Below are positions 55,258 to 64,000 of a stretch of 64,000 nucleotides of DNA, piece after piece. The notes under the pieces are model-generated. The model made no database searches, was not told the DNA's origin, and was given only the letters and a program-made list of their open reading frames with translations. The position numbers and the translations under genes are program-made. Position 1 is the stretch's first letter, and the number at the start of each line of letters is the position of its first letter. Source of the DNA: Qipengyuania_B sp965214525 (GTDB taxonomy: Bacteria > Pseudomonadota > Alphaproteobacteria > Sphingomonadales > Sphingomonadaceae); assembly GCA_965214525.1 (NCBI GenBank), contig OZ243959.1, positions 372,001-436,000 of the forward strand, in the 5' to 3' direction.

Positions 55258-56790
55258 CTATTCGTCCAAGCAGCGAAACACCAATCGTTCGTTGGGTCGC
55301 GCGGGCAACTGAGCAAGCACGCTGGCCTGGGCCTCACCCAGAGCATCCGCCGCGTCCGCAGTGCCGCAGGCCGGTGCCGCGTACTTAGCGCGCGCTTCGC
55401 GCGCTTTGAGCATTGCGGGCCGCGACAACAGGTAACGGTCGGCCCGGAATATGCGGCTGTCCGGATCGAATTGGTTCACGGTCACCGCGTTATCTTGTGC
55501 CGGCACCAGAACCCGGCTCCAGCGCCCTTCGGACAACCCGTATTGGGTGCGTGCGTTTATGCATCCCTGCGGCGACCAAGCCAGACCGATGTCGCCTGGC
55601 ACCGGCCCTGTGACGCGGCTGCGGTCGAGATCGATCTGGCAGGCGAGGTTGGCGGTATTGTCGACCCTTCCCGGTGCCGATCCGCTCTGTCTCGGCTGCG
55701 CGAGCAATTGTGCCACCCGCTCATCCACCGCGGAGATACCGGGACGCGACACCCAGGCCATGATCGCGCCCGCCAAAGCCAAGGCGGCGACGCCGGCACC
55801 GATGACAACCCCCTTGCTCCTGATGCCTTCTTTGCGCACGCTGAAGGCGTAAGCGCCCGCGCCGGCACCCAGCAACACCAGCATGAAGGCCCCGGCCATA
55901 TGGTTCTCGCGCGCCACCAGTATCTCGAGCGCGGCCTGCACCTGCGCCCGTTCGCGCATTTGTGCCGCGGCCTGCCTTGCCGCCGCCTCCCGCCCGCGCG
56001 CCAACTCCGCCTCGCGCGCCAACCGTTCCCGCTCCGCTGTATCGAGTTCCGCCATGCTGCGGCAGGGCAGCGCGTTGGCCTGGAACGTGACCCCGTTCTG
56101 GCGCAGGAACGGGATCAACTCGCGTGCCGAAACGGCAAAGTAGAATTCCGCATCCGACCCGCCGGCATCCGCGCCAAAACTGTTGACGCCGATGACCCGG
56201 CCGCATTCGTCCAGCAATGGCCCCCCTGAATTGCCCCGCGCGATGGGTGCGGTGTGCAAGATGGTGTCGAACCGGCGCGACGGTCGGAAACCCGACAGGA
56301 ACCCGCGCGCCTTGACGGGGGGTTGCGACCGGAAGATGTCGCCGATCTCCAACCCTTGCGCCTGATCGACATTCATCGGATAGCCGACCGCCGCGACCCC
56401 GCCGCTATCTGCGACATCGCCGGTGGCGATCACCAGCGGGGTCAGCTGCAGCGCGCCGGTTGTCTCGATAATGGCAAGATCGATCCGTGTATTGACCGCG
56501 ACCGCCTTGCCGTACACCGCCTCTCCTCCTTCGGAGGGCACGATGCCGATGCGCAGTTCCTCGTCCTCCAGCGCCTCTCGCACGACATGGGCGTTGGTCA
56601 CGATCCGGTTGCGCGATACGGCGAACCCGGTGCCGTGGCTGACCGGGAAGATCTCCTCGCCATCGCTGGCGATCACGACGACGCGGACCACGCCGCGCGC
56701 CGCGGCATCGACATCTTCCGGTTCGGCGCGCGCACTGGCCGCGGCGATCAGTGCGGCACAAACCGTGATGAAGACGAGTAACCGCGTCAC
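55258..56790 (-). CDS. Trypsin-like serine protease with C-terminal membrane and accessory regions
   Basis: About 510 residues from a GTG at 56790 that yields a signal peptide (LLVFITVCAALIAAASARA). The S1C-type protease domain carries the His in VTNAHVV, Asp in NTRIDLAIIE and Ser in ARGNSGGPLLD. After it come a charged coiled coil (about residues 255-300), two hydrophobic spans (about 310-360) and a soluble C-terminal domain with several Cys (NLACQIDLDRS, SPQGCINA, PACGTA). No PDZ domain is seen. Divergent from ada across 80 bases. Confidence 0.85.
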   Translation of the reverse strand: MTRLLVFITVCAALIAAASARAEPEDVDAAARGVVRVVVIASDGEEIFPVSHGTGFAVSRNRIVTNAHVVREALEDEELRIGIVPSEGGEAVYGKAVAVNTRIDLAIIETTGALQLTPLVIATGDVADSGGVAAVGYPMNVDQAQGLEIGDIFRSQPPVKARGFLSGFRPSRRFDTILHTAPIARGNSGGPLLDECGRVIGVNSFGADAGGSDAEFYFAVSARELIPFLRQNGVTFQANALPCRSMAELDTAERERLAREAELARGREAAARQAAAQMRERAQVQAALEILVARENHMAGAFMLVLLGAGAGAYAFSVRKEGIRSKGVVIGAGVAALALAGAIMAWVSRPGISAVDERVAQLLAQPRQSGSAPGRVDNTANLACQIDLDRSRVTGPVPGDIGLAWSPQGCINARTQYGLSEGRWSRVLVPAQDNAVTVNQFDPDSRIFRADRYLLSRPAMLKAREARAKYAAPACGTADAADALGEAQASVLAQLPARPNERLVFRCLDE

Positions 56791-56869
56791 GCCGCGCCCA
56801 TACGCGCGACACCGGTTCGACCGCAAGCTTCGGGATGCGGGCGTGGCCAAAGGTGTGTAGGACGCCGTC

Positions 56870-57901
56870 ATGACCGACCATGCCCTCGATCCCGAAAGCG
56901 CCTGGGCGGCCGTGCAGCGGCGCGACCGCACTTTCGATGGACGCTTCGTTACCGGCGTGCTTTCCACCGGCATCTATTGTCGGCCATCCTGCGGGGCCAG
57001 GCACCCGGCGCGGCGCAACGTGCGCTTCTTCGCCGATGGTGCGGCGGCTCGCCAGGCGGGCTTGCGGGCGTGCCAGCGGTGCCGGCCGGACGAGGTCGCC
57101 CGCGACGAGGCGGCGGTGCGGGCCGCGATCGCGGCGATCGGGAACGGCCAGGGAACTACGCTGGCCAAACTCGCCAGCCTTACCGGGTACTCGCCGACCC
57201 ATCTGCAGCGGGTGTTCAAGCAGGCGACAGGCATCTCGGCCGCGGCCTATACCAAGGCCCTTCGCGACGAGCGGACGCGCGACTTGCTGGAGCGAGCCGA
57301 CAGCGTGACACAAGCATTATACGCGGCGGGTTACGAAGCACCCAGCCGCTTCTATGATGGCGTTGCCGGGCGGCTGGGCATGCGCCCGGGCGAATGGCGC
57401 CGGGGCGGCGCAGGACAGGTGATCCGCTTCGCGATCGCCCCGACCAGCCTCGGGCCCATGCTGGTCGCCGCGACCCAGCGGGGCGTCTGCTGCGTCAGCT
57501 TCGGCGAAGGCGAGGCTCAGTTGCGCCGGCGCTTCCCCAAGGCGGACGTGCGCGAGGGGGACGCGGATTTTGCCGGTCTGATGCAGCAGGTGATTGCCGC
57601 GGTCGAACGGCCCGGCACCGGCTACGACATCCCGCTGGACGTGCAAGGCACAGCCTTCCAGCAGCGCGTGTGGGACGCGTTGCGCGCCATTCCGGCCGGC
57701 GAGACGCGCTCTTATGGCCAGCTTGCCGCGCTCCTCGGCAACCCGAAAGCCAGCCGCGCGGTGGGCGGGGCCAACGGTGCGAACAAGATAGCCGTGCTGA
57801 TCCCGTGCCACCGGGTGGTGGCAGGCGACGGAACGCTGGGCGGCTATGCCTATGGGGCTGAGATCAAGGCCGAATTGCTGCGGCGCGAGCGGGACGGGTA
57901 G
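56870..57901 (+). CDS. ada: Bifunctional Ada: methylphosphotriester sensor, AraC-type regulator and O6-alkylguanine transferase
   Basis: A 343-residue protein. N-terminal Ada domain has the four Cys zinc site (Cys37, Cys41, Cys68, Cys71) matching E. coli Cys38, 42, 69, 72; one Cys accepts the phosphotriester methyl. An AraC-type helix-turn-helix follows (LAKLASLTGYSPTHLQRVFKQATGISAAAY). The C-terminal part ends with the transferase motif IPCHRVV (Cys acceptor, about residue 313) and GGYAYGAEIKAELL. Repairs alkylated DNA and activates its own regulon. Confidence 0.95.
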   Translation: MTDHALDPESAWAAVQRRDRTFDGRFVTGVLSTGIYCRPSCGARHPARRNVRFFADGAAARQAGLRACQRCRPDEVARDEAAVRAAIAAIGNGQGTTLAKLASLTGYSPTHLQRVFKQATGISAAAYTKALRDERTRDLLERADSVTQALYAAGYEAPSRFYDGVAGRLGMRPGEWRRGGAGQVIRFAIAPTSLGPMLVAATQRGVCCVSFGEGEAQLRRRFPKADVREGDADFAGLMQQVIAAVERPGTGYDIPLDVQGTAFQQRVWDALRAIPAGETRSYGQLAALLGNPKASRAVGGANGANKIAVLIPCHRVVAGDGTLGGYAYGAEIKAELLRRERDG

Positions 57902-57966
57902 CGGCCAGTTACCGAAAATTGGACCGCATGGAAAACGGTCCTGATGTCGAACGTCGTGTAGGATTT

Positions 57967-58175
57967 GGGTGACAAAGGTGACACCGCGCCGCCTGCGCTT
58001 TTCGTCCCAAGCTACGGAAAACACTATAGATTATGCAGAAGTTTACAGGTGACACTCTTTCAACAGGAAACGCTTTTTCGCAGCGCGGACGAACGGCTGC
58101 CAGAAAGACACGGGAAGGGCTGACGATGCGAAAGAGCGGCAGCGAGTTTAGCGCAGTAAGTCGCCTGTAGGAAAG
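57967..58175. repeat. Dispersed intergenic repeat, copy B
   Basis: Direct partner of the element at 18-204; see there for shared blocks. The flanks differ: here it follows ada. The two copies differ by several small indels between identical blocks, so they are old or under selection. No open reading frame or transposase. Confidence 0.75.
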
Positions 58176-58526
58176 TATCTGCTGCCACCATCGTCCTTCG
58201 ACAGCCTCAGGACCAGCGGCGCGTGGCGCGCGCACGAGAGCGCGCTTATAGCGAGCTTGGCGACCCATAAGCCGATGAACGAGATACCGGACTGGACGCA
58301 TCATCGCGAGCAGCCGCCAGGCCGCGCGGCGATCCATCGTCGGATGCTGGATTGCCGCGGCACCTTCGGTACCTCGTAACGACAGATGCAGAGGCCTTCA
58401 GTTTGATACCGCCGCCTTGGCCTCCGAACCGGGGTCTAGCCTTCCCGGGAAGATAAAGCCCGATCCCGGGTCAAGCCCGGACGGCCAAGTTCCTTCCATC
58501 TCGCTATCGCGAGTGGACCGGGGCGG
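58176..58526. other. Non-coding stretch between ada and the BAAT-like hydrolase gene
   Basis: No gene is supported. About 58192-58222 holds a CCTTCGACAGCCTCAGGACC unit of a common short intergenic type, and 58447-58485 a palindromic CCCGATCCCGGGTCAAGCCCGG unit similar in type to the repeats at 301-459. I see no tRNA or promoter of note. Confidence 0.45.
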
Positions 58527-59504
58527 CTATTGTCCCTTCAAGTGCTCCGAAAAGAATGCCAGCGTCGCGGGCCAGATCTCGCGCTGTGCCGCAAGGTCTG
58601 CTTCGCTGTATCGAAAGGAGCCCTCGGTGAGCTGTTCGCCGGTCCCCGACAGGCCATGTCCAGCTTCGGGAAACACTAGACTGACAGTAGGCAGCCCTGC
58701 GGCATGACGCCGTTCGGCAAGGTACTGGGCCATCTCACCCGAGGCCCATACATTATCCATGTCTCCGCCCGCCACCAGCACGGGTTCATCGATCCGCTCC
58801 ACCTTGATGCGTGCCGCTTCAACTTTTTCGGGATAGCGATGGCGCCCGGCATCTTGCGGGGTGCGCAGGCGCACATTCGGTTCGGGCGTGGCGTATTTCG
58901 CTATCTCCTCGTTCATTCCGACATAAGGCACGAAGGGCAGCGGCTTGCCCCGCCAGCTGAAGGAGCTGCTCTCCCCCTCTACGGTCCCCGGCCCCCAAGC
59001 CTCCCAAACTACGTCGGTCGGCACGATGGCCGCGATCGCGTCGAACCCGTCGATCAGGCTCGCGCCAAGCAAGGCGAACTCGGCTCCCTTGGAGACACCG
59101 TACACCCCGACGGGCCGGTCGCCGACGGAGGATTGCTGACGCAACCAGTCGCGCGCGACCTCCAGCTTGTCGACCGGAATGTTGTGAAAGGCTCTTGGCA
59201 GGTTCGGGAACTGCGGCTGCTGCCCGAAATATGCGGGAGAGTAGTATGGCAGGCCTAGCACGGCGTAACCCTCGGCCAGGAAGAGAGGCGCTTTGGTGCG
59301 AACGGTCCCATCGCCGCCTTCGCTACCACCCAGCAGGATGATGGCCGGGAATGGACCAGCGCCATCGGGTGTTATGAAGAATGCACCCGGCAGCGAATCG
59401 CCCACGATCTGTTCAGTCGGTGCGGTTGACCCAACAGAATGAGCGGCCACAGGATTGCCGAGCAGGAGTGCGACGATGACGGCAAGGCCTGCAAGAGCGC
59501 GCAT
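58527..59504 (-). CDS. Exported alpha/beta hydrolase, BAAT/acyl-CoA thioester hydrolase C-terminal type
   Basis: A 325-residue protein with a signal peptide (about 1-21). The nucleophile elbow is GVYGVSKGAEFALLGA (Gly-x-Ser-x-Gly), the acid is in VLVAGGDMDNVWAS, and the base is His in FPEAGHGLSGTGEQ. The order and spacing fit the BAAT/dienelactone-hydrolase group. Exported, so its substrate is likely a periplasmic ester. Not clearly in an operon. Confidence 0.83.
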   Translation of the reverse strand: MRALAGLAVIVALLLGNPVAAHSVGSTAPTEQIVGDSLPGAFFITPDGAGPFPAIILLGGSEGGDGTVRTKAPLFLAEGYAVLGLPYYSPAYFGQQPQFPNLPRAFHNIPVDKLEVARDWLRQQSSVGDRPVGVYGVSKGAEFALLGASLIDGFDAIAAIVPTDVVWEAWGPGTVEGESSSFSWRGKPLPFVPYVGMNEEIAKYATPEPNVRLRTPQDAGRHRYPEKVEAARIKVERIDEPVLVAGGDMDNVWASGEMAQYLAERRHAAGLPTVSLVFPEAGHGLSGTGEQLTEGSFRYSEADLAAQREIWPATLAFFSEHLKGQ

Positions 59505-59565
59505 GAGTTTCCCCCCGAAATGGTTAAAGAGACAGTCTAGCGGTGGCGGCCGGCGTGTCCATCGT

Positions 59566-61143
59566 TCACCTTTCCGCCCGCGCGTAGCTTTTTTTTGCAG
59601 GCTCCAGCGCGTTCAGAAACGCCTCCGCGCTTTCGAGATATTTCTGCTGCCGGTCCTCGCTCATCCGGTCCCAGGTGCCGTAGATGCGGCCGATCCGGTG
59701 GTTGCTCTCCAGCCGGTCGCGGTGTTGCACCATGAAGTGCCAGAACAGCGGGTTGAACGGGCAGGCGTCCGGCCCCGTCTTCTTGTTCGGCGAATACCGG
59801 CACTTGCCGCAATAATCGCTCATCTTGTTGATGTAATTGCCGCTCGCCGCATAGGGCTTGGTCGCCAGCTTCCCGCCATCGGCATAGAGGATCATCGCGG
59901 AAACATTGGGCAGTTCCACCCATTCGTAAGCATCTGCATAGACGACCAGATACCAGTCCTGCACGTCGCGCGGCGCGATTCCGGCGATGAGCGCAAAATT
60001 GCCCAGCACCATCAGGCGCTGGATATGGTGGGCATGGGCGTTGTCTCGCGTGGAGCGCACGCAATCGGCGAGGCAGGCCATGTCCGTCTCTCCCGTCCAG
60101 TAGAATTCGGGCAGGGGGCGGGTCGCGCCAAGCGCATTGTCGGTTTGCAAATGCGGCATCAGATACCAGTAGAACCCGCGGATATATTCACGCCAGCCGA
60201 TGATCTGACGGACGAACCCCTCGACCGAATTGATCGGCGCGCGGCCGTCCTCATACGCCCGCTGCGCGCGGCGGCACAATTCCAGCGGGTCGAGCAAGCC
60301 GCAATTGATGCTGGTCGAGAGCATGGAATGGTAAAGCTGGTCCTGGCCCGTCACCATCGCATCCTGATAGGGGCCGAAGCGCTCGATCCGCTCTGCGAAG
60401 AATACATCCGCCGCTTGCTCTGCCTCGGCCCGCGTTACCGGCCAGCGGAACGGGGTCAGCGCGCCGAAATGGTCGCCGAACTTGTCTGCGACCAGTTCCA
60501 GCACCTCGCGGGTGATCTCGTCCGGCTCGAACAGCGGCCGCTGCGGGACGGTCATATCCTGTTTTGGCGGCTTACGATTGAGCCTGTCGTAATTCCATTC
60601 CCCGCCGACGGGAGTGCCGTCGTCCATCATCAGCAGACCGGTCTTGCGGCGCATCTCGCGGTAGAAGAACTCCATCGTCAGGTGGTCGCGACCCTCCGCC
60701 CATTCGGCAAATTCGCGTCGGCCACAGATGAAGCGGTCGTCGCCGAGGATCTCGACGGGGCAGGGGAACTTGTCCGCCCATTCCTCGATGGCAGACTGGA
60801 CGCGCCATTCCCCCGCCTCGACCACCCGGATGGCGCGCGGGGTATGGCGTTCGACGGCGCGTGCGACTTCGCCCGTGAAGCTGTGCGAATTGTCCTCGTC
60901 GGTCAGCTTCACGTAATCGACCTGCCATCCCGCGGCGCGCAATTCGCCCGCGAAATGGCGCATGGCGGAAAAGATCAGCGCGATCTTCTGCTGGTGATGC
61001 TTGACGTAGGTCGCCTCGTCCCAGACCTCCATCATCAGGATGATCGTATCGTCCTTGGTCCGCCCGCGAATGGACGCGAGGTCGTGCGTCAGCTGGTCGC
61101 CCAGAACGGGCACGAGGATGGGGCCGGCGGAACTATCTGTCAT
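59566..61143 (-). CDS. Cryptochrome/photolyase family, iron-sulfur bacterial (6-4) type
   Basis: A 525-residue flavoprotein of the FeS-BCP (CryB/PhrB) group. N-terminal LVPVLGDQLTHDLASIRG starts the lumazine-type antenna domain; the C-terminal FAD domain has GWREYIRGFYWYLMP, RLMVLGNFALIAGI and YADAYEWVELPNVSAMILYADGG. Four Cys (357, 445, 448, 461) occur at the spacing of the [4Fe-4S] cluster ligands of PhrB (350, 438, 441, 454). Probable (6-4) photoproduct repair or light sensing. It is upstream of the BAAT hydrolase gene on the same strand. Confidence 0.93.
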   Translation of the reverse strand: MTDSSAGPILVPVLGDQLTHDLASIRGRTKDDTIILMMEVWDEATYVKHHQQKIALIFSAMRHFAGELRAAGWQVDYVKLTDEDNSHSFTGEVARAVERHTPRAIRVVEAGEWRVQSAIEEWADKFPCPVEILGDDRFICGRREFAEWAEGRDHLTMEFFYREMRRKTGLLMMDDGTPVGGEWNYDRLNRKPPKQDMTVPQRPLFEPDEITREVLELVADKFGDHFGALTPFRWPVTRAEAEQAADVFFAERIERFGPYQDAMVTGQDQLYHSMLSTSINCGLLDPLELCRRAQRAYEDGRAPINSVEGFVRQIIGWREYIRGFYWYLMPHLQTDNALGATRPLPEFYWTGETDMACLADCVRSTRDNAHAHHIQRLMVLGNFALIAGIAPRDVQDWYLVVYADAYEWVELPNVSAMILYADGGKLATKPYAASGNYINKMSDYCGKCRYSPNKKTGPDACPFNPLFWHFMVQHRDRLESNHRIGRIYGTWDRMSEDRQQKYLESAEAFLNALEPAKKSYARAER

Positions 61144-61158
61144 GCTCAGGCGAACGGT

Positions 61159-61812
61159 TCAGGTAAGGTTCGGCTCCATGCCCGGTTCGCACTTTGCCCA
61201 GGCGCGGCGATAGGCGTCGCGCGCTCCGATGCGTTGGAGGTATGCGGCGATGTTCGGCTTTCCATCCAGCGGGGTTTGGCGCATCATCCGCCCGGTGGTG
61301 AGGGCATAGACCATCATGATGTCGGCCAGGGTGAGGCGCTCCCCGCCGAAGAACTCGGCCTCGCCCAGCCGCGCCTCGACCATGTCCCAGGCCTTCGCCG
61401 TCCGGTCGGCGACGAACTGTCCGGGAAGTTCGTTCTGCGGCGCGGCCATGCCCAGCATCAGCTGCATCATGCCGTTGGTCATGAATGTGCCATTGGCGAA
61501 GTGGAACCAGAACAGGTGCTGCGCAAAATCGGGATTATCGGGGGCGGGCGAGTGCTTCGCGCTGCCATATTTCCGATCGATATATTCGCAGATCGCCCCG
61601 CTTTCGGCCAGCACCAGATGCCCTCCGTCGCCCGTATCCTCGATCACCGGGGCCATGCCCGCCGGGTGCAGCGCCTTGTAGCCATCGGGTGCCAAACGGT
61701 TGTCCGTCCTGCGGTCGTAACGCTTGAACGTGTAGTCGAGGCCAAGCTCCTCGCACAACCACACGATCCGCTCCGATTGCGAGATGCCAAGGTGATGAAC
61801 GGTAAGCATCAT
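61159..61812 (-). CDS. Glutathione S-transferase family protein
   Basis: A 217-residue soluble protein. The N-terminal thioredoxin-like domain has VHHLGISQSERIVWLCEELGLDYTFKRYDR and HPAGMAPVIED with the cis-Pro, then LAESGAICEYIDRKYG (Glu-Ser for glutathione). The C-terminal helical domain has GERLTLADIMMVYAL. Conjugates or reduces electrophiles. It precedes the photolyase gene by 15 bases on the same strand. Confidence 0.92.
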   Translation of the reverse strand: MMLTVHHLGISQSERIVWLCEELGLDYTFKRYDRRTDNRLAPDGYKALHPAGMAPVIEDTGDGGHLVLAESGAICEYIDRKYGSAKHSPAPDNPDFAQHLFWFHFANGTFMTNGMMQLMLGMAAPQNELPGQFVADRTAKAWDMVEARLGEAEFFGGERLTLADIMMVYALTTGRMMRQTPLDGKPNIAAYLQRIGARDAYRRAWAKCEPGMEPNLT

Positions 61813-61883
61813 GATTGTCCTTCAAACGCATTGGCTATCAAGCTGCAAAACGACGTTATTGCTTACCTGCGACAGTCTCGCGG

Positions 61884-63449
61884 CTAATTACGGTCATCTG
61901 CCTCGCTGAACTTTGGGGCAAGCGCCTTGATCAAAGGCCCGCGATCGCCACTCCGAAGCTTTGATACAAGTTCGCGGTATTCCTTGGCCTTTTTATCAGC
62001 ATGGGGCGAATTGATAACAGGCCCCAATACAACCAACGCTTCCTCGTCACGGTCCTCGGTCAACAGTAGGTGAGCCAAATCAAGACGTATTTGTTCGTCA
62101 AACGGCGCGTAGCGATAGGCATTCTCCAAAGCAATTAAGGCGTTTTCCGGAGGGTTAAATTCGCTTAAAGCAAATGTCCGATAATATCCGGCCAAAGCTT
62201 CAGGATGCTCATTATTCAATTGATTTACTTCTAGGTAATATTTTCGCGCCAAAGCAAGATAGCTTTTCTCGCGTTTCGCATATTGCATCGCGACCCGCGC
62301 TCGATATAGCATAGCGGTAATCGATTTTGGCTCCAGCGACAAAATCTTCTCCGCGGTCGCGTCGGCTTCAGCCAAATTATTCGCGTCAAACTCGGCTTCG
62401 GTCGCTGTCAACAAGACCTTTATGTTCTGCGGATATTGCGCAGCTAGTTTGCGTGCCTCAGCTACGATGCGCCTTGCCTTCAAATCGGTAACACCAGCAT
62501 TTTGCTGGATATGTAGCGGCATGCGCGCAGCTTCAGCTTCTGGGAGTCGCCTTACCTCAACCTCCGGCAGCTCAATGTCCAAAAAGCTGACCGTAAGACC
62601 TCTGACACGTTCCTTTCGATACTGGTTCAGTTCTTTCTCAAGGACCTTCAAATTTCCGAAAGCAGTTTGAGCAGCGATAATGCTTTTTGTGCCTTCATTG
62701 ATCAATCGTAGATAATTCGCAAGTTGCCCTGAGCGTGACGGGTTAAAAGATAGATAGCTTGTCGCTAGCCAGCCGTGCGCATAGCCAAGACCAAAATCCA
62801 GATAGGTCGGCCTTTCGGGCGGATCAAACATACGTTCGGTATCAACGTCAAAGCGCTGGATTAATCCTCGCCGATACTCAGGCACATCGCCCAAATCAAA
62901 ACTGCTATCGTTCAACCTTATAGTCGCGAACAGTTCTGCTAGACCTTCGATATACCAAAAAGGGTAGGCTGCTGCCGCATGTTGATACATGAAATAGTGA
63001 GCGTATTCATGGAATAGAACTTTGTCTGGCGGCAAACGATAATCATAGAAGTCGACCTGATCGCGCGTGCCAGGTGAACTCGAGCTTTGACGTTGACGAT
63101 CGATTTCGAGCGGAACAAACGCTACTGAGTTACCGGCACGACGGATGAAAAATCCTCCTACGCTATCGCTACCAATCAAATCCCCGATGTCGTCGGTTTT
63201 TCCGAATTGATATACGGTAACCTTGGCCGTGTCAGCGAGTTCGTCGCCGTCTGGGGGTAGCCCCCTGAATAATCTCATTGCTTGATCTAATCGTTCAAGG
63301 CTGCGGACCATCTTGGTCGCATCATCTTTGGTGCCAGCAGAATAAACCCGAAAGCGATCGCTTTCTGCTTCCCACCAAGTCTCTTCAGCCGCCTGCAGCG
63401 TGGTTGCAGAGCCCAATGATATGGCTAACAGGATAATTCGCAACAACAC
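61884..63449 (-). CDS. Exported HExxH metalloprotease-like protein with TPR region
   Basis: About 521 residues from a GTG at 63449 with GAGG six bases ahead and a signal peptide (LLRIILLAISLGSATTLQA). A zinc-site motif HEYAHYF (about residues 147-153) is followed by YIEGLAELFA, whose Glu could be the third ligand, as in gluzincin-type peptidases of the DUF1570/peptidase-MA kind. The C-terminal half is helical with TPR-like repeats (AEKILSLEPKSITAMLYRARVAMQYA and later). The gene is visibly AT-richer than its neighbours. Exact family not settled. Confidence 0.75.
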   Translation of the reverse strand: MLLRIILLAISLGSATTLQAAEETWWEAESDRFRVYSAGTKDDATKMVRSLERLDQAMRLFRGLPPDGDELADTAKVTVYQFGKTDDIGDLIGSDSVGGFFIRRAGNSVAFVPLEIDRQRQSSSSPGTRDQVDFYDYRLPPDKVLFHEYAHYFMYQHAAAAYPFWYIEGLAELFATIRLNDSSFDLGDVPEYRRGLIQRFDVDTERMFDPPERPTYLDFGLGYAHGWLATSYLSFNPSRSGQLANYLRLINEGTKSIIAAQTAFGNLKVLEKELNQYRKERVRGLTVSFLDIELPEVEVRRLPEAEAARMPLHIQQNAGVTDLKARRIVAEARKLAAQYPQNIKVLLTATEAEFDANNLAEADATAEKILSLEPKSITAMLYRARVAMQYAKREKSYLALARKYYLEVNQLNNEHPEALAGYYRTFALSEFNPPENALIALENAYRYAPFDEQIRLDLAHLLLTEDRDEEALVVLGPVINSPHADKKAKEYRELVSKLRSGDRGPLIKALAPKFSEADDRN

Positions 63450-63523
63450 CCGTCCCCTCGTTACCAACCCGTTGTATAACGGCCGGTATCGGGCTGCACA
63501 AGATAGCGCTAGGCGAACGTGGT

Positions 63524-64000
63524 TCAAACGAAGCTGTACGGGTCGATATCCACCCCTACCCGAACCGAGCGGGGCAGGTCCAGCGCGCCCAGCCAGTCGC
63601 GGATCACCTGTTGCAGGGCGGCGGAGCGCTTGGCGTTGATGAGCAGGCGGTAGCGGTAGCGGTTCCTCAGCAGCGCCAGCGGGGCGGGGGCCGGGCCAAG
63701 CACGGCGATGTCCGGATGATCGGGCCGCGTAGCGCCGATGGCGCGAGCCGCATCGCGCGCTTCTGCCTCGTCTTCGCTGCTGACGATGATCGCTGCCCAG
63801 CGGCCGAAGGGCGGGGCATTGGCGTGACGGCGCATGTCGGTTTCGGTGGCGTAGAAGGCGTCGCGATCGCCTGCCGCCAGCGCTTCGATGACGCTTGCGG
63901 TCGGATGGCGCGTCTGGATGAGGACTTCGCCCGGCTTCTCGCCCCGGCCGGCACGGCCCGCGACCTGCGCGATCTGCTGATAGGTGCGTTCGGCGGCGCG
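63524..64000 (-). CDS. priA: Primosomal helicase PriA, C-terminal part, cut by window edge
   Basis: The stop is at 63524 and the frame runs off the right end, so only the last 158 residues are seen. Helicase motif VI (ERTYQQIAQVAGRAGRGEKPGEVLIQT) and the C-terminal Pro-Pro-Phe-Gly region (MRRHANAPPFGRWAAIIVSSED) with DIDPYSF at the end identify PriA, which restarts collapsed replication forks. Confidence 0.93.
   Translation of the reverse strand, partial: RAAERTYQQIAQVAGRAGRGEKPGEVLIQTRHPTASVIEALAAGDRDAFYATETDMRRHANAPPFGRWAAIIVSSEDEAEARDAARAIGATRPDHPDIAVLGPAPAPLALLRNRYRYRLLINAKRSAALQQVIRDWLGALDLPRSVRVGVDIDPYSFV

Noticed and set aside
57909..58337. 142-codon minus-strand frame after ada
   Set aside because: Runs through the dispersed repeat and shows no protein-like conservation.
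59455..61887. An 810-codon plus-strand open frame
   Set aside because: It is antisense to the photolyase-like and GST genes, which have clear family motifs; long antisense frames are common in GC-rich DNA.

Overview
The window reads as a GC-rich chromosomal segment of an alphaproteobacterium of the order Sphingomonadales, most likely family Erythrobacteraceae. Supporting signs are a circularly permuted two-piece tmRNA gene, an HdaA-type DnaA relative beside cysE, DUF2794 and DUF2066 proteins, a PEPxxWA-CTERM protein, a large TonB-dependent receptor, and an astA/astB pair next to an M20 hydrolase. Family assignment is inference from gene content. About 60 genes are packed tightly, many in operons with 4-bp ATGA overlaps. 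I saw no prophage, insertion sequence, CRISPR array, tRNA or rRNA.

Layout. 1-566: non-coding repeats. 567-11223: lipoprotein, typA (frameshifted), TonB-dependent receptor, a YbbA/YbbP-type ABC exporter with divergent tesA-like esterase, recF. 11283-11931: a small operon of two tiny hydrophobic peptides and PspC behind a sigma-54-type promoter. 11961-15498: a LemA/TPM/TPM/NUDIX/SDR operon. 15624-16918: mscL, ssrA, a small membrane protein. 17006-23730: arginine succinyl-transfer genes, malate synthase G (frameshifted), manganese catalase. 23995-30551: terC, then an outer-membrane and cofactor cluster (lptD, surA, pdxA, rsmA). 30702-36709: pepA, DUF2256, holC, ndk, an NTF2-like protein, a sulfotransferase, purM-purN. 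36778-39790: DUF2066, hdaA, cysE, DUF2794. 39787-48450: membrane proteins, an SDR, gph, glmU, HNH, PEP-CTERM, L,D-transpeptidase, CAP and SOUL proteins. 48485-54177: the F1 ATP synthase operon (atpH-atpA-atpG-atpD-atpC) with two extra exported-protein genes inside it. 54424-64000: a TauD-like dioxygenase (frameshifted), serine protease, ada, a BAAT-like hydrolase, an iron-sulfur photolyase-like protein, a GST, an AT-richer HExxH/TPR protein, and the C-terminal part of priA.

Most genes are core: translation and ribosome rescue (typA, rsmA, ssrA), replication and repair (recF, hdaA, holC, priA, ada), envelope biogenesis (lptD, surA, glmU, L,D-transpeptidase), purine and cofactor synthesis (purMN, ndk, pdxA) and energy (atp). 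Points of note are the sigma-54/inverted-repeat control region before the PspC operon, a hairpin that would bury the ribosome-binding site and start of a DUF2157 gene, a degenerate 0.2-kb direct repeat bracketing most of the window, and four conserved or operonic genes each broken by one base. The three frameshifts could be sequencing indels.
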